DNA from: Solidesulfovibrio carbinoliphilus subsp. oakridgensis
GTDB lineage: Bacteria > Desulfobacterota > Desulfovibrionia > Desulfovibrionales > Desulfovibrionaceae
Length of the DNA stretch: 64,000 bases
Assembly: GCF_000177215.2 (NCBI RefSeq)
Contig: NZ_CM001368.1
Location: 372,001-436,000 of the forward strand
Reading direction: 5' to 3'
The notes below the pieces were generated by a model that worked only from the letters and a program-made list of their open reading frames with translations, did no database searches and was not told the origin of the DNA. A program made the position numbers and the translations under genes. Shown in pieces: positions 32,331 through 40,767 of this stretch (position 1 is its first letter; every line of letters starts with the position of its first letter).

Positions 32331-33512
32331 ATGGCAGTTCAGGAACAAGTGTACGGCTTTTTCATTCCCAGCGTGACGTTGATCGGCATTGGCGCATCCA
32401 AACAGATTCCCGAGAAGATCAAGGCCCTTGGCGGCAGCAAGCCCCTGCTCGTCACCGACAAGGGCGTGGTGGCCGTCGGCATCTGCAAGCAGGTCACGGA
32501 TCTGCTGGACGCCGCCTCCATGCCCTACGTGGTCTACGACGAGACCGTCCCCAATCCCACGGACAAAAACATCCATGACGGCGTCGAGATCTATAAGAAA
32601 AACGGCTGCGACAGCCTCATCACCCTGGGCGGCGGCTCCTCCCACGACTGCGGCAAGGGCATCGGGCTGATCGTTTCCAACGGCGGCAGGATCCACGACT
32701 ACGAAGGCATCGACAAGGCCACCAAGTCCTTGATGCCCTATCTGGCCGTCAACACCACGGCCGGCACGGCTTCGGAAATGACCCGGTTCGCGGTCATCAC
32801 CGACACCTCCCGCCATGTGAAGATGGCCATCGCCGACTGGCGCATCACGCCGGGCATCGCCATCGACGATCCGGTGCTCATGGTCGGCATGCCCCCGGCC
32901 CTGACCGCCGCCACCGGCATGGACGCCCTGACCCATGCCGTGGAAGCCTTCGTCTCCACGATTGCCAACCCCATGACCGACGCCTGCGCCATCGAGTCCA
33001 TAAAGCTCGTGTTCAAGTACCTGCGCAAGGCCGTGGCCAACGGCCAGGATCTGGAGGCCCGCGAGGGCATGTGCTTCGCCCAGTACCTGGGCGGCATGGC
33101 GTTTAACAACGCCAGCCTCGGCTACGTGCACTCCATGGCCCACCAGCTCGGCGGCTTCTACAACCTGCCCCACGGCGAATGTAACGCCCTGCTGTTGCCC
33201 CACGTCGAGCAGTTCAACCTGATCGCCAAGGTCGAGAAGTTTGCCGAAATGGCGGAAATCATGGGCGAGAACACGGCCGGCATGTCGCCCCGGGACGCCG
33301 CCGAACTGGCCCTCAAGGCCATCCGCCAGCTCTCCACCGACGTCGGCATCCCGGCTACCCTGGTCGAGCTCGGCAAGCGCTACGGCAAGGACGTCAAGGC
33401 CGGCGACATTCCGACCATGACCGCCAACGCCCAGAAAGACATCTGCAAGTTCACCAACCCGCGTTGCGCCACGGACAAGGACATCGCCGCCATCTACACC
33501 GGCGCGCTGTAA
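32331..33512 (+). CDS. Iron-containing (type III) alcohol dehydrogenase
   Basis: A 393-residue NAD-linked Fe-alcohol dehydrogenase starting at ATG 32331 with GGAGG five bases upstream. NAD-binding motif LGGGSSHDCGKGIG, and metal ligands recognisable as TGMDALTHAVEAF (Asp and His), GYVHSMAHQLGG (His) and NLPHGECNA (His). Such enzymes oxidise ethanol and other primary alcohols in Desulfovibrio. With the AOR-type enzyme it could carry alcohol to acid. Control by sigma-54 and the upstream activator is inferred. Confidence 0.95.
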   Translation: MAVQEQVYGFFIPSVTLIGIGASKQIPEKIKALGGSKPLLVTDKGVVAVGICKQVTDLLDAASMPYVVYDETVPNPTDKNIHDGVEIYKKNGCDSLITLGGGSSHDCGKGIGLIVSNGGRIHDYEGIDKATKSLMPYLAVNTTAGTASEMTRFAVITDTSRHVKMAIADWRITPGIAIDDPVLMVGMPPALTAATGMDALTHAVEAFVSTIANPMTDACAIESIKLVFKYLRKAVANGQDLEAREGMCFAQYLGGMAFNNASLGYVHSMAHQLGGFYNLPHGECNALLLPHVEQFNLIAKVEKFAEMAEIMGENTAGMSPRDAAELALKAIRQLSTDVGIPATLVELGKRYGKDVKAGDIPTMTANAQKDICKFTNPRCATDKDIAAIYTGAL

Positions 33513-33526
33513 CAGCCGCTTGCCGG

Positions 33527-33559
33527 CGGATTCCGGAAGGGCGTCCCTTCCGGAATCCG
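33527..33559 (+). terminator. Strong hairpin after alcohol dehydrogenase
   Basis: CGGATTCCGGAAGGG, loop CGT and CCCTTCCGGAATCCG make a perfect 15-bp stem 15 bases after the stop codon. There is no U-run, so it may act as a terminator or mRNA-stabilising hairpin. Confidence 0.55.
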
Positions 33560-33794
33560 TCGGCCCTGACGGGGCAGGGGCCGTTTTTCCGGTCCGCCAT
33601 CAAAGAAGGGCCCGTCGCATCGCCGAGCGTATGGACTGCCATGGCGCCAACCGATGGGACAGCGTTTGCGGAACGATTTCCGACGGGCTCTTCTTTCATG
33701 GCCTGGACCGCAGGCTCGGCCGGACGCGGGCGGACGCCAGAAGCTGATTCTCTGCGGCGACATGTCCCAGATATGGCCGAGTGATCCATTCTTC

Positions 33795-33806
33795 TTGGTA
33801 TACCAA
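33795..33806. promoter_or_regulatory. GntR/FadR-type operator palindrome upstream of porin
   Basis: TTGGTATACCAA is a perfect 12-bp palindrome and fits the TGGT-N2-ACCA core used by FadR-subfamily GntR regulators, such as UxuR/ExuR. It is about 170 bases before the porin start. No GntR gene is in the window. Confidence 0.45.
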
Positions 33807-33975
33807 TAGATTGCACGCGTATTGACGACGCACTTCCTTCGGCTTGCCCGCCATCGGGACAGCCGGGCGGGAGCCGTGCGCCCAAACCGCGGCGGCCGGC
33901 GGCGCGCACCCGGCAATGGGCCGGACGGGCGCCGCCCCGGGGGGAGCGGGGCGGGAAACCAGGAAAGGAGGGGAT

Positions 33976-35472
33976 ATGAAGCGTTTGGGGGGAATTGGGG
34001 CACTGGTCGTCCTGGTCGTGGCGGCGGCGACCTGCGCCTTTGCCGCCACCGAGGTCCGCATGACCGGGGACGCGCTCGTTTACGGGGATTTTTTCGCCAA
34101 CCGCAACTTCACCGGCTGGAACAACGCCTACTGGACCAGTGAAACGCCCACCTACGTGGGCGCCGGCAAGCGGACCGAGGACCGTTTCGAGATATGGGAG
34201 CGCTTTCGCCTGCGCACGGACTTCATCGCCGAGGAGGCCGTGAAGTTCCGCCTGGGGGTCCGGGTCCAGGACACCTGGGGACACGGGACCCTGACCGCGG
34301 CCAATCCCGCCGTGGCCATAAGCGTCTACCAGGCCTACCTCCAGTTCGCCTGGCCGGGCAGCGAGGTGGGGATCACCGCCGGCCTGCAACCCGCGTCCAT
34401 ACCCCAAAGTTCGTTTTTCGCGGGCAGCATCGTGTTCGACGAGGACGTCTGCGGCCTGGTCCTCACCGCCCCCCTGGTGTCGGACCGGCTGAGCCTGGTG
34501 CTCGGGTACGTGCGCACCATCTCGAGCGACCGCACCTACGCGCCGACCACCAAGGCCATCTACAGCAACGAGGAAGCCTTTCTCCTGGCGCTGCCCATCA
34601 CCCTGCCCGGTTTTCGGGCCACGCCATGGGCGCTGCTCGGCTTCGGCGGGCCAGGGGGCCACTACTTCACCGAAGCGGGCTGGGCCGAGGGCCTCATTGC
34701 CGCCGGCATCCTGACAAACCCGCCTTACGGCTGGAAAAACAATTTCGTCTACGCGCCCTGGGTCGGCACGACCCTGGAACTGACCGCCTACGATCCCCTC
34801 AAGTTTTATGCCGATGTCATCTTTGGCGAGCACGGTTCCAACGAGTACGATAAAAACGTCCGCCGGGGCTGGTTCATCGACGCCGCCGCCGAATACGCCG
34901 GTTTCCAGGCGGTCACCCCCCAGGTCTTCGGCTTCTGGTCCACGGGCGAGGACAGCTCCACCCGCAACGGCTCCGAACGCATGCCGCATTTCTTTCCCGG
35001 CAGCGGCGACGGGGCCGAGCACAACGGCGGCACCCAGGCCTGGAACGCCGGCAACAGCTTTCTCTTCGACGGTGGCCAGGAGTTGGTGAAGGGTTCGAAC
35101 ATGGGGGTCAACCCGGTTGGCAGCTGGGGCTTCGGCGCGTCGCTCAACAACGTCGGGTTCCTCGACAACCTGACCCACCGCCTGACGTTCGCCTACGTCC
35201 ACGGCAACAATTCGCCAAAGGCCATCCGCTACGCCAACGCCGTCCTTGGCAGCAACCCCATCTTCGCCATGGGCCGCGACCTGACCGACAAGGAATGGGT
35301 CATGGGGTTCAACTTTGACAGCAAGTACAGGCTCTACGAGAATCTGGCCCTTATCCTGGAAACCGGCTGGGCCGTGCCGGGGGAATTCCAGAAAAGCGTC
35401 TGGGGCCGCCGTCTCGTCAACAAGGCCGAAAATGCCTGGAAGGTGGCCTTCGGATTGCAATACACCTTTTGA
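33976..35472 (+). CDS. Outer-membrane porin (Desulfovibrio homotrimeric type)
   Basis: A 498-residue precursor from ATG 33976, with AGGAGG four bases before. An N-terminal signal peptide (MKRLGGIGALVVLVVAAATCAFA) precedes a beta-rich, aromatic-rich mature chain that ends in YTF, the C-terminal Phe needed for outer-membrane insertion. Segments such as DRFEIWERFRLRTDF and VWGRRLVNKAENAWKVAFGL are typical of the porins abundant in Desulfovibrio. It provides passage of small solutes. The upstream palindrome suggests control by a carbon-source regulator. Confidence 0.88.
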   Translation: MKRLGGIGALVVLVVAAATCAFAATEVRMTGDALVYGDFFANRNFTGWNNAYWTSETPTYVGAGKRTEDRFEIWERFRLRTDFIAEEAVKFRLGVRVQDTWGHGTLTAANPAVAISVYQAYLQFAWPGSEVGITAGLQPASIPQSSFFAGSIVFDEDVCGLVLTAPLVSDRLSLVLGYVRTISSDRTYAPTTKAIYSNEEAFLLALPITLPGFRATPWALLGFGGPGGHYFTEAGWAEGLIAAGILTNPPYGWKNNFVYAPWVGTTLELTAYDPLKFYADVIFGEHGSNEYDKNVRRGWFIDAAAEYAGFQAVTPQVFGFWSTGEDSSTRNGSERMPHFFPGSGDGAEHNGGTQAWNAGNSFLFDGGQELVKGSNMGVNPVGSWGFGASLNNVGFLDNLTHRLTFAYVHGNNSPKAIRYANAVLGSNPIFAMGRDLTDKEWVMGFNFDSKYRLYENLALILETGWAVPGEFQKSVWGRRLVNKAENAWKVAFGLQYTF

Positions 35473-35576
35473 CCAGGGCCCGCCCGGTCCATGGCCTGGG
35501 CGGCCGGCCGCGAGAGACGGACGAAGCAGCGGAAAGGGGCCTGGCCGCTTTCCGCTGCCTGTCCCCGCCGCCCCGG

Positions 35577-36683
35577 TCATTTCCGGTCCTGAGGAACAGT
35601 CGCGCTGGGAGCCGCCGGCTCCTGGAGGGCCGCGGCCAGGGCCGCGGCCACCTGCTCCCGTCCGGCCAGGTTCAGGTGTTCGCAGGCATATTCGCGGTCG
35701 ACGAAGAGGGCCGTCGGCAACAGGGCGGCCATGTCGCGGCACGGGGCCCCCGCCTCGGCCAGGGCGGCCCTGATGGTTGCCACGTTGGCCCTGACCGTCT
35801 CGGCAAAGGCCGGTCCGACAAGGCGCGTGCCGTCGGCCATGTCGATGGGGGTGATATAGAAAAGGACCGGCGTCCCGGAGCGCAGGAAACGGGTGGCCGT
35901 ATCCGCCAGAAAGCCCAGCATGGGGTGGTCCCTGGAAACGAGCGTCAGGTAATTTTCGATGAAATGCCGGCGCCGGTCCCGGTCCTCCGGGGTCAGGCCC
36001 GGCGGGTTCTCGGCCAGGAGGGCGTCCCGCCGCCGGTTGAGCCGGGAAAAGAGGTCCGCGTAATCCCCCTGGGCCGCATCCTCCAGGCGTTTGCTCCAGT
36101 ACGCGGCCGGATCGCTTTCCCGGCTGGCGAGCCAGGCCGGCACATCCTTCCAGGCCGGGGGCCGGGCCAGGAGCCGCAGGTAGGCGGCGGTGGCGGCGTA
36201 CATGTAGTCCGGCGTGAAAAACCAGCCGTCCGAGAAACCGCGCAGATTGATGGAAACGATGGCCAGGCGGGGTTTTTTTGCCGCCCGGGCCACGAGGCCC
36301 GCGTATTCCCGAAAAAGGACGGCCGTGTAGCCCGCGCCGCTGACAGGCATGATTTTCCCCGGAAGGCGGTCGGCCAGCATGGTCGCTATGGTGGTGCGCG
36401 GCTCGTCATCGGTATGCCCGCCCATTACGGAATCGTTGAAGAAAACGACATCCACGGCACCCAGGCCCAGGGCGTTTCGAAAATCCAGGGCAACGGCGTT
36501 GTGAAACGCCTCCAGGGCCCTGGCTGTCGGCTGGCCGGAGGCCGGAGCCGTGGCGCCCGCGAGGACGGCCTGTCGGTAGCCGTGCCGGAGCCTGGCGTAT
36601 TGGGCCGCAACGCCCCAGGCGGCGAATGCCATCCCGGCCAGAACGAAGAGGGCGGGCCCGTACCGTCTCAAAAATTTCCTCAT
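35577..36683 (-). CDS. Membrane-anchored SGNH-hydrolase-like protein
   Basis: A 368-residue protein starting at ATG 36683. One N-terminal membrane anchor (YGPALFVLAGMAFAAWGVAA) is followed by an SGNH-like fold: block I VFFNDSVMGGHTDD with the candidate Ser, and a C-terminal EHLNLAGREQV holding the candidate His. Such proteins next to glycan genes often transfer or remove O-acetyl groups. Its neighbour is a polytopic glycosyltransferase-like protein on the same strand. Substrate is unknown. Confidence 0.6.
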   Translation of the reverse strand: MRKFLRRYGPALFVLAGMAFAAWGVAAQYARLRHGYRQAVLAGATAPASGQPTARALEAFHNAVALDFRNALGLGAVDVVFFNDSVMGGHTDDEPRTTIATMLADRLPGKIMPVSGAGYTAVLFREYAGLVARAAKKPRLAIVSINLRGFSDGWFFTPDYMYAATAAYLRLLARPPAWKDVPAWLASRESDPAAYWSKRLEDAAQGDYADLFSRLNRRRDALLAENPPGLTPEDRDRRRHFIENYLTLVSRDHPMLGFLADTATRFLRSGTPVLFYITPIDMADGTRLVGPAFAETVRANVATIRAALAEAGAPCRDMAALLPTALFVDREYACEHLNLAGREQVAAALAAALQEPAAPSATVPQDRK

Positions 36684-36813
36684 GCGCGCTCCAGGTCGTT
36701 TGATAAACCGCAAACCGGTTGTCCTCCCGCCATGCCCCGATCCCCTGTCGCTTTCGTGCGCCGGCCGTGGCCGCCGGCCTCCTCCCCCTGGCGGGGAGGC
36801 CGAGGGGCCACGG

Positions 36814-38175
36814 TCAGTTCATGGGCCCCAGGCCGGCCAGCAGCCAGACGCGCAGGATCCGCCAGGCCAGCCGGAGGTGCTGCCCGGTGGCCTCGTCCGG
36901 CGGAATCACGCCCACCCAGTAGAACCAGGTGCAAAAAAGCGCATAGAGGGTCAGGACCACGCCCAGGCCGATCGCCCCGAGGCGCGCGGCACGGGACGGA
37001 AGGACGGTCAGGTTGGCCAGGCCCGGAAAGAGCACCGGCAGCGCGTCCACAAAAGCCCGCTGGCCAAGCGTCCCCCCGTACCACCAGCAGTACCAGCTGG
37101 CGGTAACGTAGGTGAAGACGGCCAGGAAGGCCGCCGCCGCCGGCAGATACCCCGGCGAACGGCGCACCAGAAAAAGGCCCAGGATCGCCACCAGATACAT
37201 CGGATGCCAGAAAAAAAGGCCCTTGCGCACGCTGAAAAGGGTCTCGCGGAGGTGGGGGGAGAAAAATTCGAAGTACTCGCCGTCGTAGGCGTAGACCAGC
37301 CATTTTCCGGTGGACGCATGCCAGGCGGCGAGCTGAAGGGAAAACACCGCCCCGGCGACCAGACCGCAGACGGCAAGCTCCAGGGCGGCCCGGCGCAGCC
37401 CGGCCCGGCCCCCGGCCCGGTACCGGTCGAGGCCGAGCCAGCAGGCCGCGAAGAGAAAATACTGGGCGTTGGTCGGCCGCACCAGCAGCATGAGCCCGAG
37501 CACCAGCCCCGTGGCCAGGGCCAGGGCAAGAGAGCGTTGCCGCCAGCCCAGGAGCAGGCAGAGCAGGGCCGACCCCAGGAAAAAGGAAAAGATGTGCGAG
37601 AAGGAGCCGTCAAACGTGGCGTAATGGTAGGCATTGGTGCCAAGGAAAAGGAATGCCGCGGCCCAGGCCAGGGACGCGGCCGGATAGTAGGGGCGAAAGG
37701 CCCGAAGCAGCAGGCCGAGCCCGAGCAGGGCGTACACGGCCGGAGCCAGGGCCGCCGCCACCTGGTAGGGCGGCGAATAGCCGTCGCGCTCGAAGCGGGC
37801 GGAGCGGGCCACGGCGTCGGCGGCCAGGAAAAAAGGGGACTGCAGGACGGCCACGCCGATTCCGTATTTCTGGAGGTAGGTCCCGTCGCTGGTTTGCCGC
37901 ACGCCCTGGGCCTGCGGCGTGTCCGCGTAGAGGGCCATGAACGCCGCGAAGGTCGGGTCCTTGAAAATGAGGTAGCTCGGCAGGTAGGACCAGTAGCCGT
38001 TTCCGTCGGAAAGGACGTGGGGCACGTCGTGGCGGAAGAGAAAGGCCTGTCCGCCCAGGATGCAGGCCGCCGCCAGGAGGAGGGGAAGGAGGAATGCGGC
38101 CCTTCGGCCCGCCTGCCGGCCGGCCGGACGGGAGGACGCGTCCGGTGACGCCGTATGGTCCTGGGTCGCGATCAT
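36814..38175 (-). CDS. Polytopic membrane glycosyltransferase-like protein (GT-C type)
   Basis: About 453 residues, taking ATG 38175; the open frame reaches further but that part is not protein-like. About ten to twelve membrane segments are visible. The first loop HVLSDGNGYWSYLPSYLIFKD, with an acidic DGNGY, and YLQKYGIG resemble the periplasmic catalytic loop of GT39/ArnT-like or other GT-C enzymes that use lipid-linked sugars. It probably modifies a surface glycan. It shares the strand and direction with the SGNH protein downstream. Confidence 0.65.
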   Translation of the reverse strand: MIATQDHTASPDASSRPAGRQAGRRAAFLLPLLLAAACILGGQAFLFRHDVPHVLSDGNGYWSYLPSYLIFKDPTFAAFMALYADTPQAQGVRQTSDGTYLQKYGIGVAVLQSPFFLAADAVARSARFERDGYSPPYQVAAALAPAVYALLGLGLLLRAFRPYYPAASLAWAAAFLFLGTNAYHYATFDGSFSHIFSFFLGSALLCLLLGWRQRSLALALATGLVLGLMLLVRPTNAQYFLFAACWLGLDRYRAGGRAGLRRAALELAVCGLVAGAVFSLQLAAWHASTGKWLVYAYDGEYFEFFSPHLRETLFSVRKGLFFWHPMYLVAILGLFLVRRSPGYLPAAAAFLAVFTYVTASWYCWWYGGTLGQRAFVDALPVLFPGLANLTVLPSRAARLGAIGLGVVLTLYALFCTWFYWVGVIPPDEATGQHLRLAWRILRVWLLAGLGPMN

Positions 38176-38478
38176 GGCTGCCTGGAATTCTCCCGATGCG
38201 GCGGACTTCCGGTCCCGGGTCTTCGCCAACCGAAGACGCGCGTTCACTCGTACGCCAGGGGCTGGGGAGTCAAGTGCCAATTGCCCCTGCCGGGACGGCC
38301 CGGAGGGCGTGCCCCGCGTCCGGCCAGGGGCTGGCGCCACCTTGACACGTCTGATAGCGATACCTATCCAGGCTGCGGCCAGCGGAACGGTCCCTCTGGC
38401 TCTGGCCCGAAAATCCGTCCCACGTCCCATCGCCGCCTTCCGCCGGAAGGCCCGAGGATTCGTCTGCTGCAGCGATCA
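38176..38478 (+). promoter_or_regulatory. Divergent promoter region before the GT4 gene
   Basis: 303 bases between two divergent genes. On plus, TTGACA (38342-38347) and TATCCA (38365-38370) with 17-base spacing look like a sigma-70 promoter for the GT4 gene. No other structure is clear. Confidence 0.45.
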
Positions 38479-40740
38479 ATGTCCTTTGACCTCACCCCGG
38501 GGGCGCTTTTGCCCAGCGAGCCGCGCGTGCCCGACCGGGCCGGCATGTCCGCCCTGACCGAGCGGCATCTGCTCCCCGCCCTCCCGGGTTTGCAGGCCCT
38601 GTTCCTGGGGATTCGCGCCCATCTCGACCCTGGCCTGCGCGCGGCCCGGCCCGTGAAGCTCGGCAAGCCCTATCCCCTGGGCCAGTGCCTGGAAATCTCG
38701 CTTGCCGTCCAGCAGCAGCTCAAAGGGCTCGATCCGCGCACCCTGGCTCCGCCCGCCGCCGCCGGCCACGCCGCCCTGGCGGCCTTCCTCCGGGCCGGCG
38801 GCACGATGCGCCGCGTCTGGGGCGACCTGCGCGGCCAGTACTTCCAGAACGCCTTTCTCGCCGGCACCCTCTATATCGACGTCGCCAACGACACCGTCAT
38901 GCCGACCAAGCCGAAGGTCGAGATCCTGCCCTTCGACCAGGCGCGGCTCCACCCGATCGCCGACTACCGCCACTACGCCCGGATTGCCGAACGCTACTGG
39001 CAGGCCACGGTGTGGCCGAACCACGTCGTCCCGGAACTCGCGCCGTACTGTCCCCTCATCACCGTCTCGCCGGCCGGGGTGGCGTCGCTGCGGGATGTGG
39101 GGGACTACATGATGGCCCTGACCCTGTCCCAGGGGTTTGCCCCGAGCCGGGCGGTGCTGGCGGGCGAGCCCCTGCCGGGCGAGGTGTTCGAGCGTCTGGC
39201 GGCGGCGCTGGTCGGTTCGCCCCTGACCCTGGCCACCGGTCCCGAAGCGGGGCGGGCCGAGGCCCTTGGCCACTGCTTGGCCTACCGGGCCAAGCGCTGG
39301 CACCGCCAGCCGGCAATCCTGCAACGCATGCTCCATTTGACCGACAAGGCCAACCGCAGCCTGGCGCGGGCCGGGGCCAACGAGACCCCTTGCGCCGCAA
39401 ACGCTGCCCCTGGGTGTTCCCGCCCCATGCATGTTCTTTTCGTCCACCGGCATTTTCCCGACAAGTTCGCGTTCCTGGCTCCGGCCTTGGCCCGGCGGGG
39501 ACACAACGTGGTCGCCCTGACCATGCGGCAGACCGAGACGACGCAGTGGCAGGGGGTGACCATCGTTTCCTACGGCACCGCACGCGGCACGACGCCGGGC
39601 GTCCACCCCTGGGTGAGCGACTTCGAGGCCGAGACCATTCGCGGGGAGGCCTGCTTCCGGGCCGCGCTGCGGCTGCGCGAGCAGGGATTTACGCCCGATG
39701 TGATCGTCGCCTCCCCCGGTTGGGGCGAGAGCCTTTTTCTGAAAGAGGTCTGGCCCCAGGCCACGCTTGGCATCGGCTGCGAATGCCACCACCGCCCGCC
39801 GGGGGCGATGGCGGCATTCGATCCGGAGTTTCCGCCTGCGGAGGCGGAAGAGGCCTGCCGTTTGCGCCTGAAAGGCCTCGGCAACCTGCTGCACTGCGAA
39901 ACGGCCGACGCCGGCCTCAGTCCGACCCGCTGGCAGGCGGCCACGTTCCCCGAGCCGTTTCGCAGCCGGATCACCGTGGTGCATGACGGCATCGACACCG
40001 ATGCCGTGGTCCCGGACCCGGCGGTCAGCCTGACGCTCAACGGCCACCTCGTCCTGACCCGCCAGGACGAGGTGGTCACCTTCGCCAGCCGCACCCTGGA
40101 GCCCTGCCGGGGCTACCACATTTTCATGCGGGCCCTGCCGGAGATCCTAGCGCGCCGGCCCCATGTCCGGGTGCTGATCGCCGGCGGCGACGAGGCGGGT
40201 TTCGGGCCCCCTCCCGATGCCGCACGGTACGGCGCCCCCACCTGGAAGGAAGTCTTCGCCCGCGAGGTGCGTCCGCAGATCGCCGACGCCGACTGGGCCC
40301 GGGTGCATTTCCTGGGCGTGGTCCCCCGCCCATTTTTCGTCCCGCTGCTGCAGCTCTCCACGGTGCACGTGTGCCTGGCATACCCGCTTGTGCCCTCCGC
40401 AAGTCTCCTGGAAGCGATGAGCGCCGGTTGCGCCATCGTGGCCAGCGACACGCCGCCGCTGCGGGAAGCCGTCCGGCACGACGAAACCGGGCGGCTGGCG
40501 GGATTTTTCGACGTGGCCGGGTTGGCGGGCGAAGTCTGCGCCCTGCTCGGCGACCCGGCGGCGCGGCAGCGCCTGGGAGAGAACGCCCGCCGGTTCGCCC
40601 GAGCCCATTACGACCTGCGGACCCGCTGTCTGCCGCGACAGATCGAGTGGGTGGAGGGGTTGCCCGGCGATGCGAACCGCCGTGCCGGCCTGGCCGAGGC
40701 CGGGCGGCCCGCCAACGGGCTTTCTTCCCGGGACTTCTGA
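38479..40740 (+). CDS. GT4 glycosyltransferase with unrecognised N-terminal domain
   Basis: A 753-residue protein from ATG 38479 (MSFDLTPGALLPSEP). Residues about 315-730 are a GT-B family 4 glycosyltransferase: MHVLFVHRHFPDKFAFLAPAL start, VVHDGIDTD, RTLEPCRGYHIFMRALP, and the sugar-nucleotide EX7E-like SASLLEAMSAGCAIVASDTPPLREAV split over the motif. Residues 1 to about 310 form a separate domain that I do not recognise, with YPLGQCLEISLAVQQQL and LRGQYFQNAFLAGTLYIDVAND. It is probably a two-function surface glycan enzyme. It has no signal or membrane segment, so it is cytoplasmic. Confidence 0.8.
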   Translation: MSFDLTPGALLPSEPRVPDRAGMSALTERHLLPALPGLQALFLGIRAHLDPGLRAARPVKLGKPYPLGQCLEISLAVQQQLKGLDPRTLAPPAAAGHAALAAFLRAGGTMRRVWGDLRGQYFQNAFLAGTLYIDVANDTVMPTKPKVEILPFDQARLHPIADYRHYARIAERYWQATVWPNHVVPELAPYCPLITVSPAGVASLRDVGDYMMALTLSQGFAPSRAVLAGEPLPGEVFERLAAALVGSPLTLATGPEAGRAEALGHCLAYRAKRWHRQPAILQRMLHLTDKANRSLARAGANETPCAANAAPGCSRPMHVLFVHRHFPDKFAFLAPALARRGHNVVALTMRQTETTQWQGVTIVSYGTARGTTPGVHPWVSDFEAETIRGEACFRAALRLREQGFTPDVIVASPGWGESLFLKEVWPQATLGIGCECHHRPPGAMAAFDPEFPPAEAEEACRLRLKGLGNLLHCETADAGLSPTRWQAATFPEPFRSRITVVHDGIDTDAVVPDPAVSLTLNGHLVLTRQDEVVTFASRTLEPCRGYHIFMRALPEILARRPHVRVLIAGGDEAGFGPPPDAARYGAPTWKEVFAREVRPQIADADWARVHFLGVVPRPFFVPLLQLSTVHVCLAYPLVPSASLLEAMSAGCAIVASDTPPLREAVRHDETGRLAGFFDVAGLAGEVCALLGDPAARQRLGENARRFARAHYDLRTRCLPRQIEWVEGLPGDANRRAGLAEAGRPANGLSSRDF

Positions 40741-40767
40741 TGTGTCAGCCCGTTCTCGGCTGCACTT

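Larger units (their letters stand above)
33513..33975. other. Gene-free gap with large inverted repeats and porin promoter
   Basis: 463 bases. A 15-bp perfect hairpin at 33527-33559 follows the dehydrogenase stop. A second long imperfect inverted repeat has arms at 33591-33617 and 33681-33709. Towards the porin there is a palindrome at 33795-33806 and possible -35 elements TTGCAC (33811) and TTGACG (33822). Short open frames here look like shadows. Confidence 0.5.

Noticed and set aside
33451-35742. A 763-residue minus-strand frame over the porin
   Set aside because: The plus-strand porin has a signal peptide, ribosome site and C-terminal Phe; the opposite frame is Gly/Arg/Pro-rich shadow.
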